Source: Bradysia coprophila (Eukaryota; Arthropoda; Insecta; Diptera; Sciaridae). Taken from it: a stretch of DNA of 64,000 bases. The notes beneath the pieces were generated by a model, which ran no database searches, was not told the origin of the DNA, and saw only the letters and a program-made list of their open reading frames with translations. Below are positions 22,405 to 34,400 of the stretch, one piece after another. The position numbers and the translations under genes were made by a program. The stretch spans positions 2,411,739-2,475,738 of the forward strand of contig NW_023503307.1 of assembly GCF_014529535.1 (NCBI RefSeq), given 5' to 3'. Each line of letters starts with the position of its first letter. The stretch's first letter is position 1.

Positions 22405-24870
22405 TTTGGTTTTCTACTCAAAATTGGTTTTTTGTTGGGTGCGTATTGAGGAATCGTATAGCCAGAAATAAGGATTGTATGATCCGATGCAGACAGCCTA
22501 CTTGTTTGCACCACCTGTGTACAGAAGCATTTTCAGAGTCATTGCGTGCTCACCTATTTATACAGTTAGAGGTGCTAATAATTCTACTACAGCCAAAGCC
22601 TACTATTCCTTCTCTCCATTCAATCATTTAATTCAAATGGTTTGGTTAAAGTTCAGATTAACTGTGCTATTGCACAATTGCCTGCTAATTCAACGAACAG
22701 TGCTATTAACAACGAATCGGGTCAGTCCCCGTTTGAATTCCAACCAACATTCGATAAAATGTTTGTTCAATAGAAAATTCGGAGGGTTGATAAGAGGAAG
22801 GAAGATGATCAGATGGTATAATGATCAAACTTACTGGTCAACATTGGTTTATTGACGGTGACGGTGAAGACAAATGCTCACTGAGCATCAGAGGATCACA
22901 AACTGTACGGATTTCGGGTTAGTATTGAGTTTTCGCATGTGTTGCAATCTAACAAATCGAACATTCCAAGAATAATTGAAGCAATCTCAGAGATCACAGA
23001 TTTTACCAGTTGTTACATGACGTGAATGGCTTGACGGCATGTATAGTCCGATAGTCCGTATACCTACTTGTATACACGATACGAACAGTAACAGTTGTGT
23101 TGCCATTTTTTTTATAATTTTTTGTTTTATATAAGCGAAACAAATGCGTTGCACAGATGAGTGTACTGGTTTTGATGTTTCGAGTCCAAAGGATGCCAAA
23201 TTTTAGCACACTTTTTTATGACGTTTTGTGTTTTGTTGCTGAGAATGGGATATATACGGAACGAATTCAGGTAGAAACTGTTATCTGTACGGTGATAGTA
23301 GGTAAAAAAGTGTCGTCGTAAGGTATTAGTCTGTGATTTGGTTTTAAAGGAGACGATTTGACCTCTATGGTGGAAAGTAATGCTGCACCAAGTAAAAAGT
23401 GTGTTTTGTGTGACACCTGGAAGTTATTGTGATTCTGTGCTTACTGTGCAATTATGTTGTGAAATAACATGGAACAGCAATGTGCTGAATAAAAAGTTTT
23501 TTTTTTGTTGATAAAATTGGGATCAGACAATAACACAAAGATCGAACAATGAAAATGATTACAACAACTAACTCTACTAACAACTTGGAGGAGTAGAATG
23601 CGAAAAGGAATTTTTATCTTGACTAATGTTGATGTTGCGAGATTGCGTTGTGCTTTAAATTATAAAATACAAAACGCGAATTGGTAACCTTTTAAAAGCA
23701 GCAAGTGTACCATAGTTCAGTTACAAAATAAGTTTCCGTTATATAATCTTTCTCCAGGCAACACCTATTGAAAACGAACTCCTCAAAATTTTGACAAACT
23801 TAGTCTCACAGTTTCAATGCCACTGTCTTTGGAAGTATGAGACTATGCTTTTCAAACTTTTTAAATCTTCATTTCAACCATGGACGGTTTCATCAATCAT
23901 GTTTACTTGTTTCGATCAAACATTTTTGTACATGCTGTTGCTGTAGTTTACAGATGAAATATATCTCAGAATCTGCTTGTTTTCCATTCCCTCTACGTTA
24001 TACTCTCGTCACGGCAGAGTAAAATAAACCTTTACTCTGTCGTGCTCTCGTACACTGCGTAATAAGCAAATCTACAACTCTTAGTATTTGCATCCAGGTA
24101 CTAAAAATATTTCTAATTATTTCCTGCGTCAGTTACTTAGGATAAGTCGATACGATTTATTGTTGTCAGGTAGATAATGGTAATGATAGATAGTAAGTTT
24201 AAAACTCCGTGCATGTGAAATTTCGTTAAGAAATCCTCTGTAAAATACATTTTAAGGACAGAAAGACTTTTCTTTCAGACATGTTGTTTGTAGAAGACAA
24301 ATGTGTAAATAGTTGAGATGTTGCGATTTCAAGGTATGTTAAGATATTCATCCATGGAGTTTAATTGATTGCCAGCCTTGGCATATTGCAGTATTTCAAT
24401 GTGATTTCTTTGAATGTTCTTCTCCGTCTATTATGCCAACGCATAATTTTTATAAAACTTCGCTATAAAATCTCTCTTCTTACGGTATCTAGTCAATTTC
24501 TTTCATGTTATAGAAGCTCGACCTCCTTCTAGTTAGTGTTAGTAAAACCGATAAAACAAAAGAATGTTAAAGAATCACCCACAAGTGTAGTTTTTTCAAT
24601 TTATTTTGGATAATTTCCCTCTATTTCTGACGTATACCGCAAATTTACTGTCATCCTCCTCCTTGATTTTAAATGACCCTGACGAATTTCGGTTTACCTC
24701 ATCATGTTTTCCACTTGACATATAAAATTCGTCTTTGACTTCTCGTAAATTAATATGGTATAGGTATTGCGTCAAAATGGAGTCTGTTTGCTAGAGAGTG
24801 TATTGTTTTGTATCAATCTCATGAAAATACGACTTGTGATAAGGTATTGGATTCAGTACTACTGAATTAC
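22405..24870. other. Intergenic, one possible broken coding segment
   Basis: 22446-22850 contains two overlapping frames with protein-like composition. The frame containing STTAKAYYSFSPFN seems to continue after a one-base shift into a polar segment ending FQPTFDKMFVQ and a stop near 22770. No family is recognised. A 35-bp near-palindrome (24010-24044) matches the fused ends of the element at 52834-52945. The rest is plain AT-rich sequence. Confidence 0.35.
24010..24044. repeat. Minimal palindrome of element family P4
   Basis: CACGGCAGAGTAAAAT joined to TTTACTCTGTCGTG with almost no interior. These are the terminal repeats seen at 52834-52945. A single end (CACGGCAGAGTAAAG) is at about 38279. 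It is probably a deletion derivative in which only the two ends remain. Confidence 0.65.
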
Positions 24871-24878
24871 ATCTGAAG

Positions 24879-25340
24879 TAGAGATGTGCGGGTCTGCCTT
24901 TTTCGGAAACCCGCCAGACCCGAGCCCGCCCGAATGCAGACTTTCAAAACCCGCAATTTTTCGACCCGAAATGACATGAAACCCGCCCGAAACCAGAAAC
25001 CAGAAAAAATTCAAAATTTCAAATTGGCTCATAAAATAATTAGAAATTACACGGAATTAGTAGCGTCATCATATTTTTCGTCGCAACAGAAAATAAGCAT
25101 GACATTGTGTGTGCGTGCTGCGTGATGCCGCCGAAAAACATTCAACTGAATAACATCCCATCTACTGGAAAATAGTTTCGCGCGTTTCTTCTAAGTTTTT
25201 CAATAGTAATTTATTTCTTTCGGGTCAGCCAGAAGTTTTCCCTTGAAACCCGACCAGATCCGACCCGACTGAATTACAGACCCGCCAGACCAAAACCAGT
25301 TCGTGTCGGGTTTAAAAGTCGGGCGGCCCGCAAATCTCTA
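24879..25340 (+). mobile_element. Non-autonomous hAT element (hAT-MITE)
   Basis: 462 bp with ends TAGAGATGTGCGGG and (inverse) TAGAGATTTGCGGGC, flanked by a perfect 8-bp target duplication ATCTGAAG (24871-24878 and 25341-25348). Both flanks are rich in CCCGCC/GACCCG motifs, typical of subterminal transposase-binding sites in this hAT group. There is no coding capacity. Confidence 0.92.
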
Positions 25341-25421
25341 ATCTGAAGCCCTAATTTCTTCTCGCTCGTTTATCGCGTATTTTTGGTGTATATAGTTCTA
25401 AAAATTACCGCAAAATGCTTT

Positions 25422-26946
25422 TAAGGTAAACGAGCCATCAGAACAGTCGGAGCGTTTGCTGCGACTGAGCCCCGGACAAACCCGTGTATCTATTGCGTAC
25501 GTGACCCTAGTGCGTATGTCACCCTACTTTGACCGTAAGCCTATTGCGCCGGTTAATGTAGTTAAAGTAAAATTATTATGAAATGTGTACATCTTAAAAA
25601 TTGCGCATAGCGCCATTACGAAGCCCCGTACGACGTTCCTTTCAAATGAAACAAAAATTTCAAATCGCCCTAAAATTTTAATTTTTTTGAGTATAAATAC
25701 TCATAGGGCCTAGTATCGGCCTCAGTCCGAGGACCCAAATTTAAAGAATTTTTCAACTACATTCTATTCGGCCTTTGATTACCTTCCAAATGAAACCAAA
25801 ATTACGAAAAACGAATGAAATTTACTCGAGTTCTATGTAAAATACACATAGGGCCCTAGTAGCGGCTTAGTCCAAGGACTCAAATTTAATTTGTTTTCAA
25901 CAACATTCTATTCGGCCTTCGATTACCTTCCAAATGAAACAAAAATTACGAAAAACGAATGAAATTTACTCGAGTTCTATGTAAAACACCGAGGACCTAA
26001 ATTAAATTTTTTTCAACAACATTCTATTCGGCCTTTGATTACCTTCCAAATGAAACAAAAATTTCGAAAAACGAATGAAATTTACTCGAGTTCTATGTAA
26101 AATACACATAGGGCCCTAGTAGGGGCCTTAGTCCAAGGACTCAAATTTAATTTTTTTTCAACAACATTCTATTCGACCTTTGATTACCTTCCAAATCAAA
26201 CAAAAATTACGAAAAACGAATGAAATTTACTCGAGTTCTATGTAAAATACTCATAGGGCCCTAGTAGGATTTCACTTCTAAGGCCCTAACTCACGGTCCA
26301 CTCACCCGATTTTAAAAAACTTTTTTTTCCTGGATTGGTATTGACAATACCTATCATTTGCCATGTCATTTACATTTCCATCGTTTGTTTTGGGATTTTT
26401 TTTTTTGAAATCGGATTTGAATTACCCAAGATATCGACGTGACGGACAGACGGACAGACAAAATTTTTATTGCGGATTCGTCATCTATGAACGAGTTCTA
26501 TGTAAAATACACATAGGGCCCTAGTAGAATTTCACTTCTAAGGCCCTAACTCACGGTTCACTCACCCGATTTAAAAAAATCTTTACATTTCCATCGTTTA
26601 TTTTGCCATAAATATCACCAAAAGACCTTAAATCACTTAGGTGGCCCTAACTCACGAAGGGCCGACCCGTATATGCCCATCTTCGAACTTAGCCTCACTA
26701 TTTCGACTATCTTTCAGGGAAAAAAAAAATTTGAAATCGGTTTTGATTTACTCAAGATATCGACGTGACAGACGGACAGACGGACAGACGAACAGACGGA
26801 CAGACGGACAGACAAAATTTTTATTGCAGATTCGTCATCTTTGAACATAGGCAAACACTTTGCCCTTACCGTCTGCTTCGAATTCCATCAATTACACACG
26901 GCATCGTAATCCTATAAGCCCCTTCGTACTTCGTACGGGGCTAAAA
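25422..26946 (-). mobile_element. Composite repeat element C1, right copy, inverted
   Basis: Inverse of the element at 18956-20770: a GC-rich block (25425-25645), 146-bp monomers (marker GGGCCCTAGTAG at 25851, 26111, 26256; a diverged one at 25705; one interval shortened), the 8-bp microsatellite twice, and the palindromic end CCCCTTCGTACTTCGTACGGG at 26920-26942. The segment from AAATTTTTATTGCGGATTCG onward appears twice (about 26460 and 26815), which points to unequal exchange or partial duplication. Monomers here are all A-type, unlike the left copy. Confidence 0.78.
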
Positions 26947-26986
26947 ATCTGATCAAATCAAATTATATTCAAATATTGTTAGTTTC

Positions 26987-27257
26987 AAATTATGAACGCG
27001 GGCTAAGCTCAAATTCAATTTGATTTAGTTTTTAGTGCTGTTGTTGCTCACTCTTTTCGGTTTCTGTCTGGGTTTTCATGTGGCTCATGTGGCTTCAAGT
27101 TCTTGTTTACGATGACATTAATATCCATATCTATCAAAATAGATTACAATTTTTGTGTTTCAGATTTGTATTTTAAGATGGCGTCCAAAACCGTAAAGAG
27201 TACAGGATCGACTATTGAATTGTTGTTTCATCTTGAATGAAAAGTTATACGAAATAA
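26987..27257 (+). pseudogene. Degenerate duplicate of the SKP1 5' region
   Basis: 26987-27180 aligns with the SKP1 leader and 5'UTR intron (21337-21524): AAATTATGAACGCGGGCTAAGC against AAATTATCAACGAGGTAAGC, then TTTAGTTTTTAG, the CTTGTTTACGATGACAT / CTTGTTTGATGACAT block and TATTTTAAGATGG. The GT of the intron donor is lost. After the ATG (27178) similarity stops: only a 20-codon frame (starts MASKTVKSTG) before TGA, then AAATAAAG at 27250. It is either a decayed SKP1 copy that kept its leader, or the leader fused to other sequence. It starts about 40 bp after the C1 element. Confidence 0.55.
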
Positions 27258-27744
27258 AGTTTTCGTATTGGAATGCGTTGTTGGAGATTGCTACATTTCA
27301 TCTACTTTCGACTTCAGGAATAAACCACAAGCTCTGGCTAATGCGGTCTTATATACAGCAAAAAAAAACGTTTAAAAGAATGAAGTAAAAGATTTGAAAT
27401 CAATCTCGATAATACTTACATCAAATGAAGTAATATCTATAATAGTAAAATTGCTATTCGATTTGCCTCTTGTTGCCGCATGATGAAGATAACTAAATCC
27501 AATCATGTACGCTTTTGTGAGAGATTTCTATCTCGAGCTATCACCGAAAAACTGTTTTCACGACCCATTGACATGCTATTACTTTCACGTGTTCACTCCG
27601 AAATTGGGAAACTAATAGAAAAGTAAAAGATCCCTATTTCTCAGAATTGAAAGACAATAGTCAGTCGAATCTTCTAAATCAAATCTTCATTTTACTGAAA
27701 TAACAAATCTTCGTCCGATTTACTTTTCATCTAATCTAGCGACA

Positions 27745-28966
27745 TTAGGCAACAGAATACCAATTGTCGAAGTTTTCAGTCATATACCTGGAAAACCACT
27801 CAATTTCTTCATCCATTTGAACGTACACAATCACGTCGCCGATATTTTCGTTTAGTAACGTAGCCAAAATTCCGAATTCATTTTCAATAACCATATGATC
27901 ACACATTGCCATTACAGCTAGCTCCAATTCCAACAACTGTTGCTGTACTTTTACCACTGTGTCTTGTCCATAAAATCTATCTCGGCACTCTTCCATCAAA
28001 TGCGGCGGACAAATGATTAAGAATATCGATCCATAGTGAATTTTTCTCAAGAAATCCATTGCACGTTCATAGTACGATGACGGAAGCTAGCATTTGAATT
28101 TTAATACTCGATGAACCATATAGCAAGATTTGTTTTCAAATATTGTTCACTACCTCAAGCGTTCGAATGTACATTCCGATGATTGGTGCATCATCGGCAC
28201 TTGGTGTACCGGTCGATTTTTCCAGATCTGCCTTCGAACTGGCAATTTCCAGTGATGCCACGTTTTTGTAGAGATCGTTAAGTCTAAAATTTTGCTGGAA
28301 TTTCCTGCCATAAACTTGGGCTATTTCCTTATAACGACGCTCTCCATCAGCCAACAAAAACATAGACTTGGTTTGTGAGTCTTTGTTGAAATAGACACTG
28401 TTTCCATTTTCCACTAATATTGCTTCATGCAATCTGTAACATTGGCTCGGCACCGTACCTATATCGTTAAAACGGATCCTTTTTTTAGAATTTTTTTTTA
28501 GATAAAATGCGAAAAATGATTTTCATCACTCAGATCACCTCTCGAATATTCGTTCCAAATCCTCGATACTCCGTTGCGATAAATACGTATTCAATTTCCG
28601 TCCATCATTTTCACCGTATATTTCGTTAATTGCTGTTAGCGAAACGTATTCCCACACATAGTCCTCAATGTCAAAGCCCGGAATCGCTGCGATCGTCCAG
28701 ACATTTTCGCACTGTACGTTGGTATTTGTTGTCGAGTTCGAAGAAGGTAAACCCAACAAGAGTTTGTAGTAGTCGTCTAATTCAGCTTTGGAATATGGTG
28801 ACTGTAGCTGATTATAGGTTTTGACACGATTTCTGTAATAAGTTTGACTACTTTTTGTTTGTGATCGTAGAAACAATAAGATTGCGACAATTAGAACTGT
28901 TAAAAGAATTATAGTTTTATTGTGAAAAAGGAATCGTCTGAATGAAAAGCGTACGTTTCGTGCCAT
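27745..28966 (-). CDS. GT11-like (galactoside 2-alpha-L-fucosyltransferase-like) type II membrane glycosyltransferase, 3 exons
   Basis: Exons on minus 28966-28539, 28478-28154, 28086-27745 join in phase (2, 0) to 364 residues, the usual size of GT11 enzymes. Residues 1-17 are basic and cytosolic; about 18-35 are a membrane anchor (TIILLTVLIVAILLFLR); then a stem and luminal domain, as in Golgi enzymes. Resemblance to GT11: DYVWEYVSLTAINEIYGEND in the place of the GRLGNQ-type nucleotide-binding start, PIIGMYIR (about 242-249) where the family has HVRRGD, FLIICPP and then a helix, and LAVMAMCDHMVIENEFGILA (about 308-327) matching the CDH...FG donor-site region. The catalytic-type HxRRxD motif is not intact, so activity is uncertain. 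Two N-glycosylation sites (NST, NTN-type) may be present in the stem. Assignment by remembered motifs only. Confidence 0.6.
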
Positions 28967-31406
28967 TTTCTTATCCGTTTTGAAAGCAGAGAATTTCTCA
29001 ATATCAAATTAAAACTACAGTGTAGACTATCATAGACAATTTAAGTATTCATTCAATCAATATTGCGCTCTTATCTCTGTAGATTGCCCGCTATCTTGAC
29101 TACGATAATATGCGCGGATTGTAATTACGACGGCACGAACAGTTTTTCGTGTGTAGTGATTACTACTCTCACCTCTTGTAACGATTTAAATCAAATTAAT
29201 CCAAATAACTGTAAATAAAGACGAACTAAATGACTGTACATTTGACGTCATGTCTTTAGTGGCTGATTGGGCTTTTCGTATTAATTTGATTAATAAATTC
29301 TGAGACATTTTCTCAATTTATCAGTTTCACACTATTTTCGGTATTTACCTCGGATTTAAACTGAACTCAAAAAATGTTCTTGGAATCCAACAGTTTGGCT
29401 TGTTCCACACGTTTCACACCACATCATAGCTTTGAACAGAAACACAAGATCCATGCATTCGTTGTGCAGTTGAAATTTTAGTGTAATAATGTCAGAGGGC
29501 GCAAATTTGTAACCAAATTTTGCAGTTGTGTACAAAGCTTTGCGTGGAGAAGAGGATTTCTATGCGATGAAATTAAAGTGGAATAATTGGAATCGGTTTA
29601 CCAACAGATAACTTCGGGTGTTTAATAATTTATTGGATATGTATTTACCATGGTAACTCTTTATTGACAAAAAAAGAGTTGCAAATCTCACCTGCAGCTG
29701 GTAACCTTGTCACTCTACATTATCTACCATGGATGTATCTTTAGTATGGTGGTTCGAAAATTGTTCGGAACTTACAGTGCTCATTTTCGATTTTTCGACT
29801 CATTTTCGGATATAGAACAAGAGTCTCGACCATTGCATCAGAGAAAAATAGTTTCAGAACCTTGGTTGAACAGCCATGACAGCTATTATAGATTACCTGG
29901 AATCGGTGTTATTCTAAAGGTTTACTGCATTGTCTTAGACAGTTAATTCCTGCTCTTGCATGCAAGTAAATCTGACCACTTGCACTAGTCCTGGTTACTG
30001 AATATTCTCGAAAATGGCTTAGCAGTTGTCGTTTTAGGCGTTATTGAAGGTAACAAACTCATATCCCCTCTAACAGAACCGTTCAAATACAAAGAAGGGT
30101 CATAGTGAATGTGGTTAGAGAGGTGGATTATCCTCGGACATTTTTTTTGAACCGTTGATAGTCCAATGGACGTGTTCAAGTGACACGAAATCCTATGTTT
30201 CACTGACTCAAATCAGTGATTTTGGACCTCAAGCTGTGGGGTGTGCTAATCATTTCCACATTTCCCATGAACTTATTTCATGCACTCGAACGCAGTCGTC
30301 GGAGATGATGTTTATTTCTGATAGGTATCGTCCGATGTTAGTGTTGCCTTTCTTCGTCGAACTAAAGGTCGAGTACTAAGGCTAGTAGCTCGGCTCTATT
30401 TCTCAAGACAATCAAGATAATAGTCATGGGTTCAAGAAAGACGTTCTATAGTTTTACTGGCTCAATCGGTTAACATTATCATAAAACTTTCAAACTCTAT
30501 TCGTCATATCATGGAACTTGTTTTAAAAACCTTGTAACGTAACTTACAGCTCATTTGAAATATTTTATTCTAATTAAAATTATCTTTTAGCGCAAAACTG
30601 AAATTTGAACGACGATTCTAATGTAGAGACATTGTTAAAACAGTAAAGAATTATAGTTTGACGAGAGAGAGTGGTATAAACAGAAATGTAGTGAAAAATA
30701 TGTACGTATATAAAACAGCACTCACATCAACTCAATCAAACAAAGAAAGATATCGTTATTTCATGAAAATAAATCGAAATTCAATTTTACTAAAATCAAA
30801 TTCGGTGTGAAAAGAAACAAAAGTTTGAGTATACGTAAAATGCTTACACATCTTCGCTACACGCATACCTTCGGCAATTTGTGCTAAAACAAGCGAAATA
30901 TCGTAATCAGTCTAACAAAACCGCAAACAACCAGAGACACGCTTCGAACATACATTCAAATTATAATACTCAGAGTATCCTCACTAAGAATATATACTAC
31001 AACCGATTTAGTCGCGATTCGCTAACGGAGTCTGTGATATTTTTGAACAAAACAAAAAAGAACTTCTAAACTGAGAAATTTTGCGATTGTGTCGCATTGT
31101 CAACATATATTTTGCCGATAATCAAAAACGTTGTTTATTAACAATATTCTTATAGAATAGAACAAAGTTGAATGTGCGATCCTAGTGTATTTCGACAGTG
31201 CTATTAATTATTGTGTATTAATACATATGAAAGAATCAGCTGTGCTTTTGATAGAGTGTTATTGTGTACGGTTGGTCATTATTTTTGGTGATATTTATAT
31301 TTGGATACTTGTTTGATACACATTATGGTACGATAAACATTGCATGCGCACATAACACACAGCGGATGCGTAACAATAACATCTGGGCATTGAAGTGCTG
31401 TTCAAC
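28967..31406. other. Intergenic between GT11-like gene and SLC16-A, with SLC16-A leader
   Basis: The left part would hold the promoter of the minus-strand glycosyltransferase. The right part, from about 30.74 kb, is probably the 5'UTR of the transporter gene downstream of a TATA box. No conserved frame was found; the open frames at 29.7-30.4 kb have no family resemblance. Confidence 0.45.
30707..30715 (+). promoter_or_regulatory. Possible TATA box of SLC16-A
   Basis: TATATAAAA followed about 25-30 bp later by CTCACATCAACTCAATC, which contains initiator-like TCA(A/C) motifs. It is 690 bp upstream of the transporter start codon. Position fits, but in AT-rich DNA such a match is weak evidence. 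Confidence 0.35.
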
Positions 31407-34400
31407 ATGGAAATCAAAAAATCTCGGAACAAAATACCACCAGATGGCGGCTGGGGTTGGATGATCGTTTTTGCCCAAGCGTTGAGTAGTGTATGTTTTC
31501 TATATTCTATATTTGTTGAATTTTTCTTTTTAATTTATGACATTTTAATCTCTCGTTTTTTTATATTTACCTCACACGTACTCAGTGAGTTAGTAACAAT
31601 TGAATTTATGAATGTGATGCAATGCCATTTTTGTCTCAAGGAATACAACGAAATATTTATTTATCAATAGATCATAAAAGTGTTTATTGTGAATGATAAG
31701 ATTTCTGTGCTGTGCTATCATGGAAAACAGTTTCAGAGTCTGTCTGATGATTTTATCTTTTATTTTAAATACAAAAATTAGTCGAGTAAACAAAACCTAG
31801 TAAACAGTAATAATTTAGTAGCGAATCGAGCATGATTCAGCACTATAACAATGTCCAATGGAATTATGGAGAACAGAAGCTATCTGCAGCTGTGTTCTAT
31901 AATGGCAGTGCCAATTTCGCACATTTTCCCGCATTTCAACACTATTAAATCAAAGTTTGAAATTTTACATTTCCCACTAATTCGTTAGGTTTTTTTTCGC
32001 AGCTGAATGATCTGAAGATAAGCCCAAAGATAAGCTAAATTCATAATATTTTGAGAGGCGACGACCTGCACATTACATCACGTACAAAATTCTGATTTTA
32101 CCAATGTACACACACGGAATTTTGAAAACCGACACATTTTCTGTTTCTGTGTTTTACTTGAATTTCTGATTTCTTCATATAAAAATACATGCAAAGTGCA
32201 TAAAAAACCAGTAAGCCACGAAACAGAAAATGTGTCGGTTTTCAAAATTCCGCGAGTGTACAAGGAAGTATCGTCATATTATAGCATAGCTAGTTTCGGT
32301 TAATAAGAGGGATTCTTCTGAAAAACAGAAGACCGAAATCGGACGCATTTTCCATTGGAATTTTTTATATGTGCCCAGTAAAGTATTCGACCCAAGAAGC
32401 CAAAACCTCTTTCAAAAAAAATTCTTCGAAGCTTGTGTGGCTAGTGTGAAGTGATGAAAAACTGAAAACTTGCACTTTTCTTACAAAAATTTCTCCAGTT
32501 GCACGAGCCGTAGAGGGTCGTGTGGGGTGTCATGAGAAAGGTAATTGCAGGTACTTCCGGGCAAGTAGGGTCTTAATGGGTTTGAAATTCATCCACACTG
32601 AGATATGCACAGTTTAAGTTTTCAACCGAAAAAAGACTGAAAACTTTCACTTTTCTAACAGAAATTTCTCGAGGCACACAAAACGTACATGGTCGTGTGA
32701 GGTGTCATTAGAAAGGTCGAAGTCGAGCCTTTTTGGTCAAGTCGAGCCGCCAGTCGACAAGGTGGTAAAAAACCGGCTCAGCCGAGTTGAAAAGGCTTGA
32801 AAAATTAGAAATTTTTAAAACAAAAATGAGAAAAAAAATTAAACTTCAGAACAAAAAATATTAGGCAATTAATTGGATCCGTCGATGCAAAATTTACCTC
32901 TTTTATCATCTTATTGCCGCCTACAAGATGTCGAAATGTTTGAATTCTAATGAACAAATGGGGGCAATAGGAACCAGAATTACGATTACCTCAAGCAGAC
33001 AAAAGTAAGGTGGCGGAACCAAAAAAGCCTGGTAGGGCTATAAACATTCGCAAGGAAATGATTTAAAAACATGTCAACAAAGAAAATTTCTCCAGCAGAA
33101 TATCTGAAGTACACGTCGGTAGCAGATTTAGTTGCCGATCCTCTTTTGTTGTGGAAAACGCATGAGGGATCGTTTCCATATCTAGGCGCGCTCGCAAAAT
33201 ATTGCTTTCCATATCAAGTAGCTCCAGCGCTCCTGAGATACATTTCTCTGAGACAGGATACTTAGTAAATAAGAAAACGGCTAATGTTGATCCATTAACC
33301 GTTGAAAAGATAATTTTCATTCATGACAATTTCAAACATATTTTGGAATCGTTGAATTGAAAATTCAATTAACTTTTTTACACTTTTCATCCGACTGACG
33401 GTTATTTTGTTAAAAAATTCCAATTAAAATTCAGTCTAATTGATGTTGTTGAGACGTTGTTTAGTTGCTGTGGCTGTGTAGTGAATGCCCCAATTATTTG
33501 GATTGATTTTTTTGTATGGTCATTGTATCAATTGGATATAGTGGTTTAAGTTTGAAATATTTTTATTGATTCTCCGAGCTTTCGGAAACGAAACAGTTTC
33601 CTTCTTCAGGGATATAATAACATTGATTTTTCGCTATCATTAAAACTAAACGATTACTTAGAGAATTCCGATATTTTTGGAATTATGTCATTCCAAGCCC
33701 TACTTAGCACGAGTCCTTTATCTATATTCATTAGGGTCCTTCGTATTGCTGAATTGCTAATCCTTCCTTTATGCTGCGTAGATGATGATTGTTTTCTTTT
33801 AAAATTAATTTCGAATTTTCCCAATTGATTTTGCGTTTCTTGTTCCTTATTGCATGTCTAGCGACTGCAGACTTGTTATATTCGTACCGTCTGACATTTC
33901 CTTTGTGATCCTCCAATCTCTCTTTTGTATGAATATATTTGTTGTTAAAAAGAATTACTTCAGGTAAAAGACTAAAAATCCGCTGTTAATTTTTAAAAAA
34001 ATACCAAAAAAATTAGATTTTTTCAATTTTGAAAATTGAAAATTTATTAAAGCTGCTGTTTTAAGCCGGCTCGAGCCGACACAGTCGAAGTCGATGACTA
34101 CAATTTTTCGGCTGGCCGCCGTCGGCAATTTTCGATTGGCTCTCATGTCTGCTGTACATATCTCAGTGTGGATGAATTTTAAACCCAATAAGACCCTATT
34201 TGCCCCGGAAGTACATGCAATTACCTTTCTAATGACACCCCACACGACCCTGTACGGCTCGTGTAACCGGAGAAATTTTTGTAAGAAAAGTGCAAGTTTT
34301 CGGTTTTTGATCACTTCACACTAGACACACAAGCTTCAAAGAATTTTTTTGAAAGTGGTTTTGGCTTCTGGGTTCGAATACTTTACTAGGCAGATATAAA

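Noticed and set aside
34365-34380. GGGTTCGAATAC as a possible tRNA T-loop
   Set aside because: No matching stems or acceptor end around it, and it lies in the arm of an inverted-repeat element.
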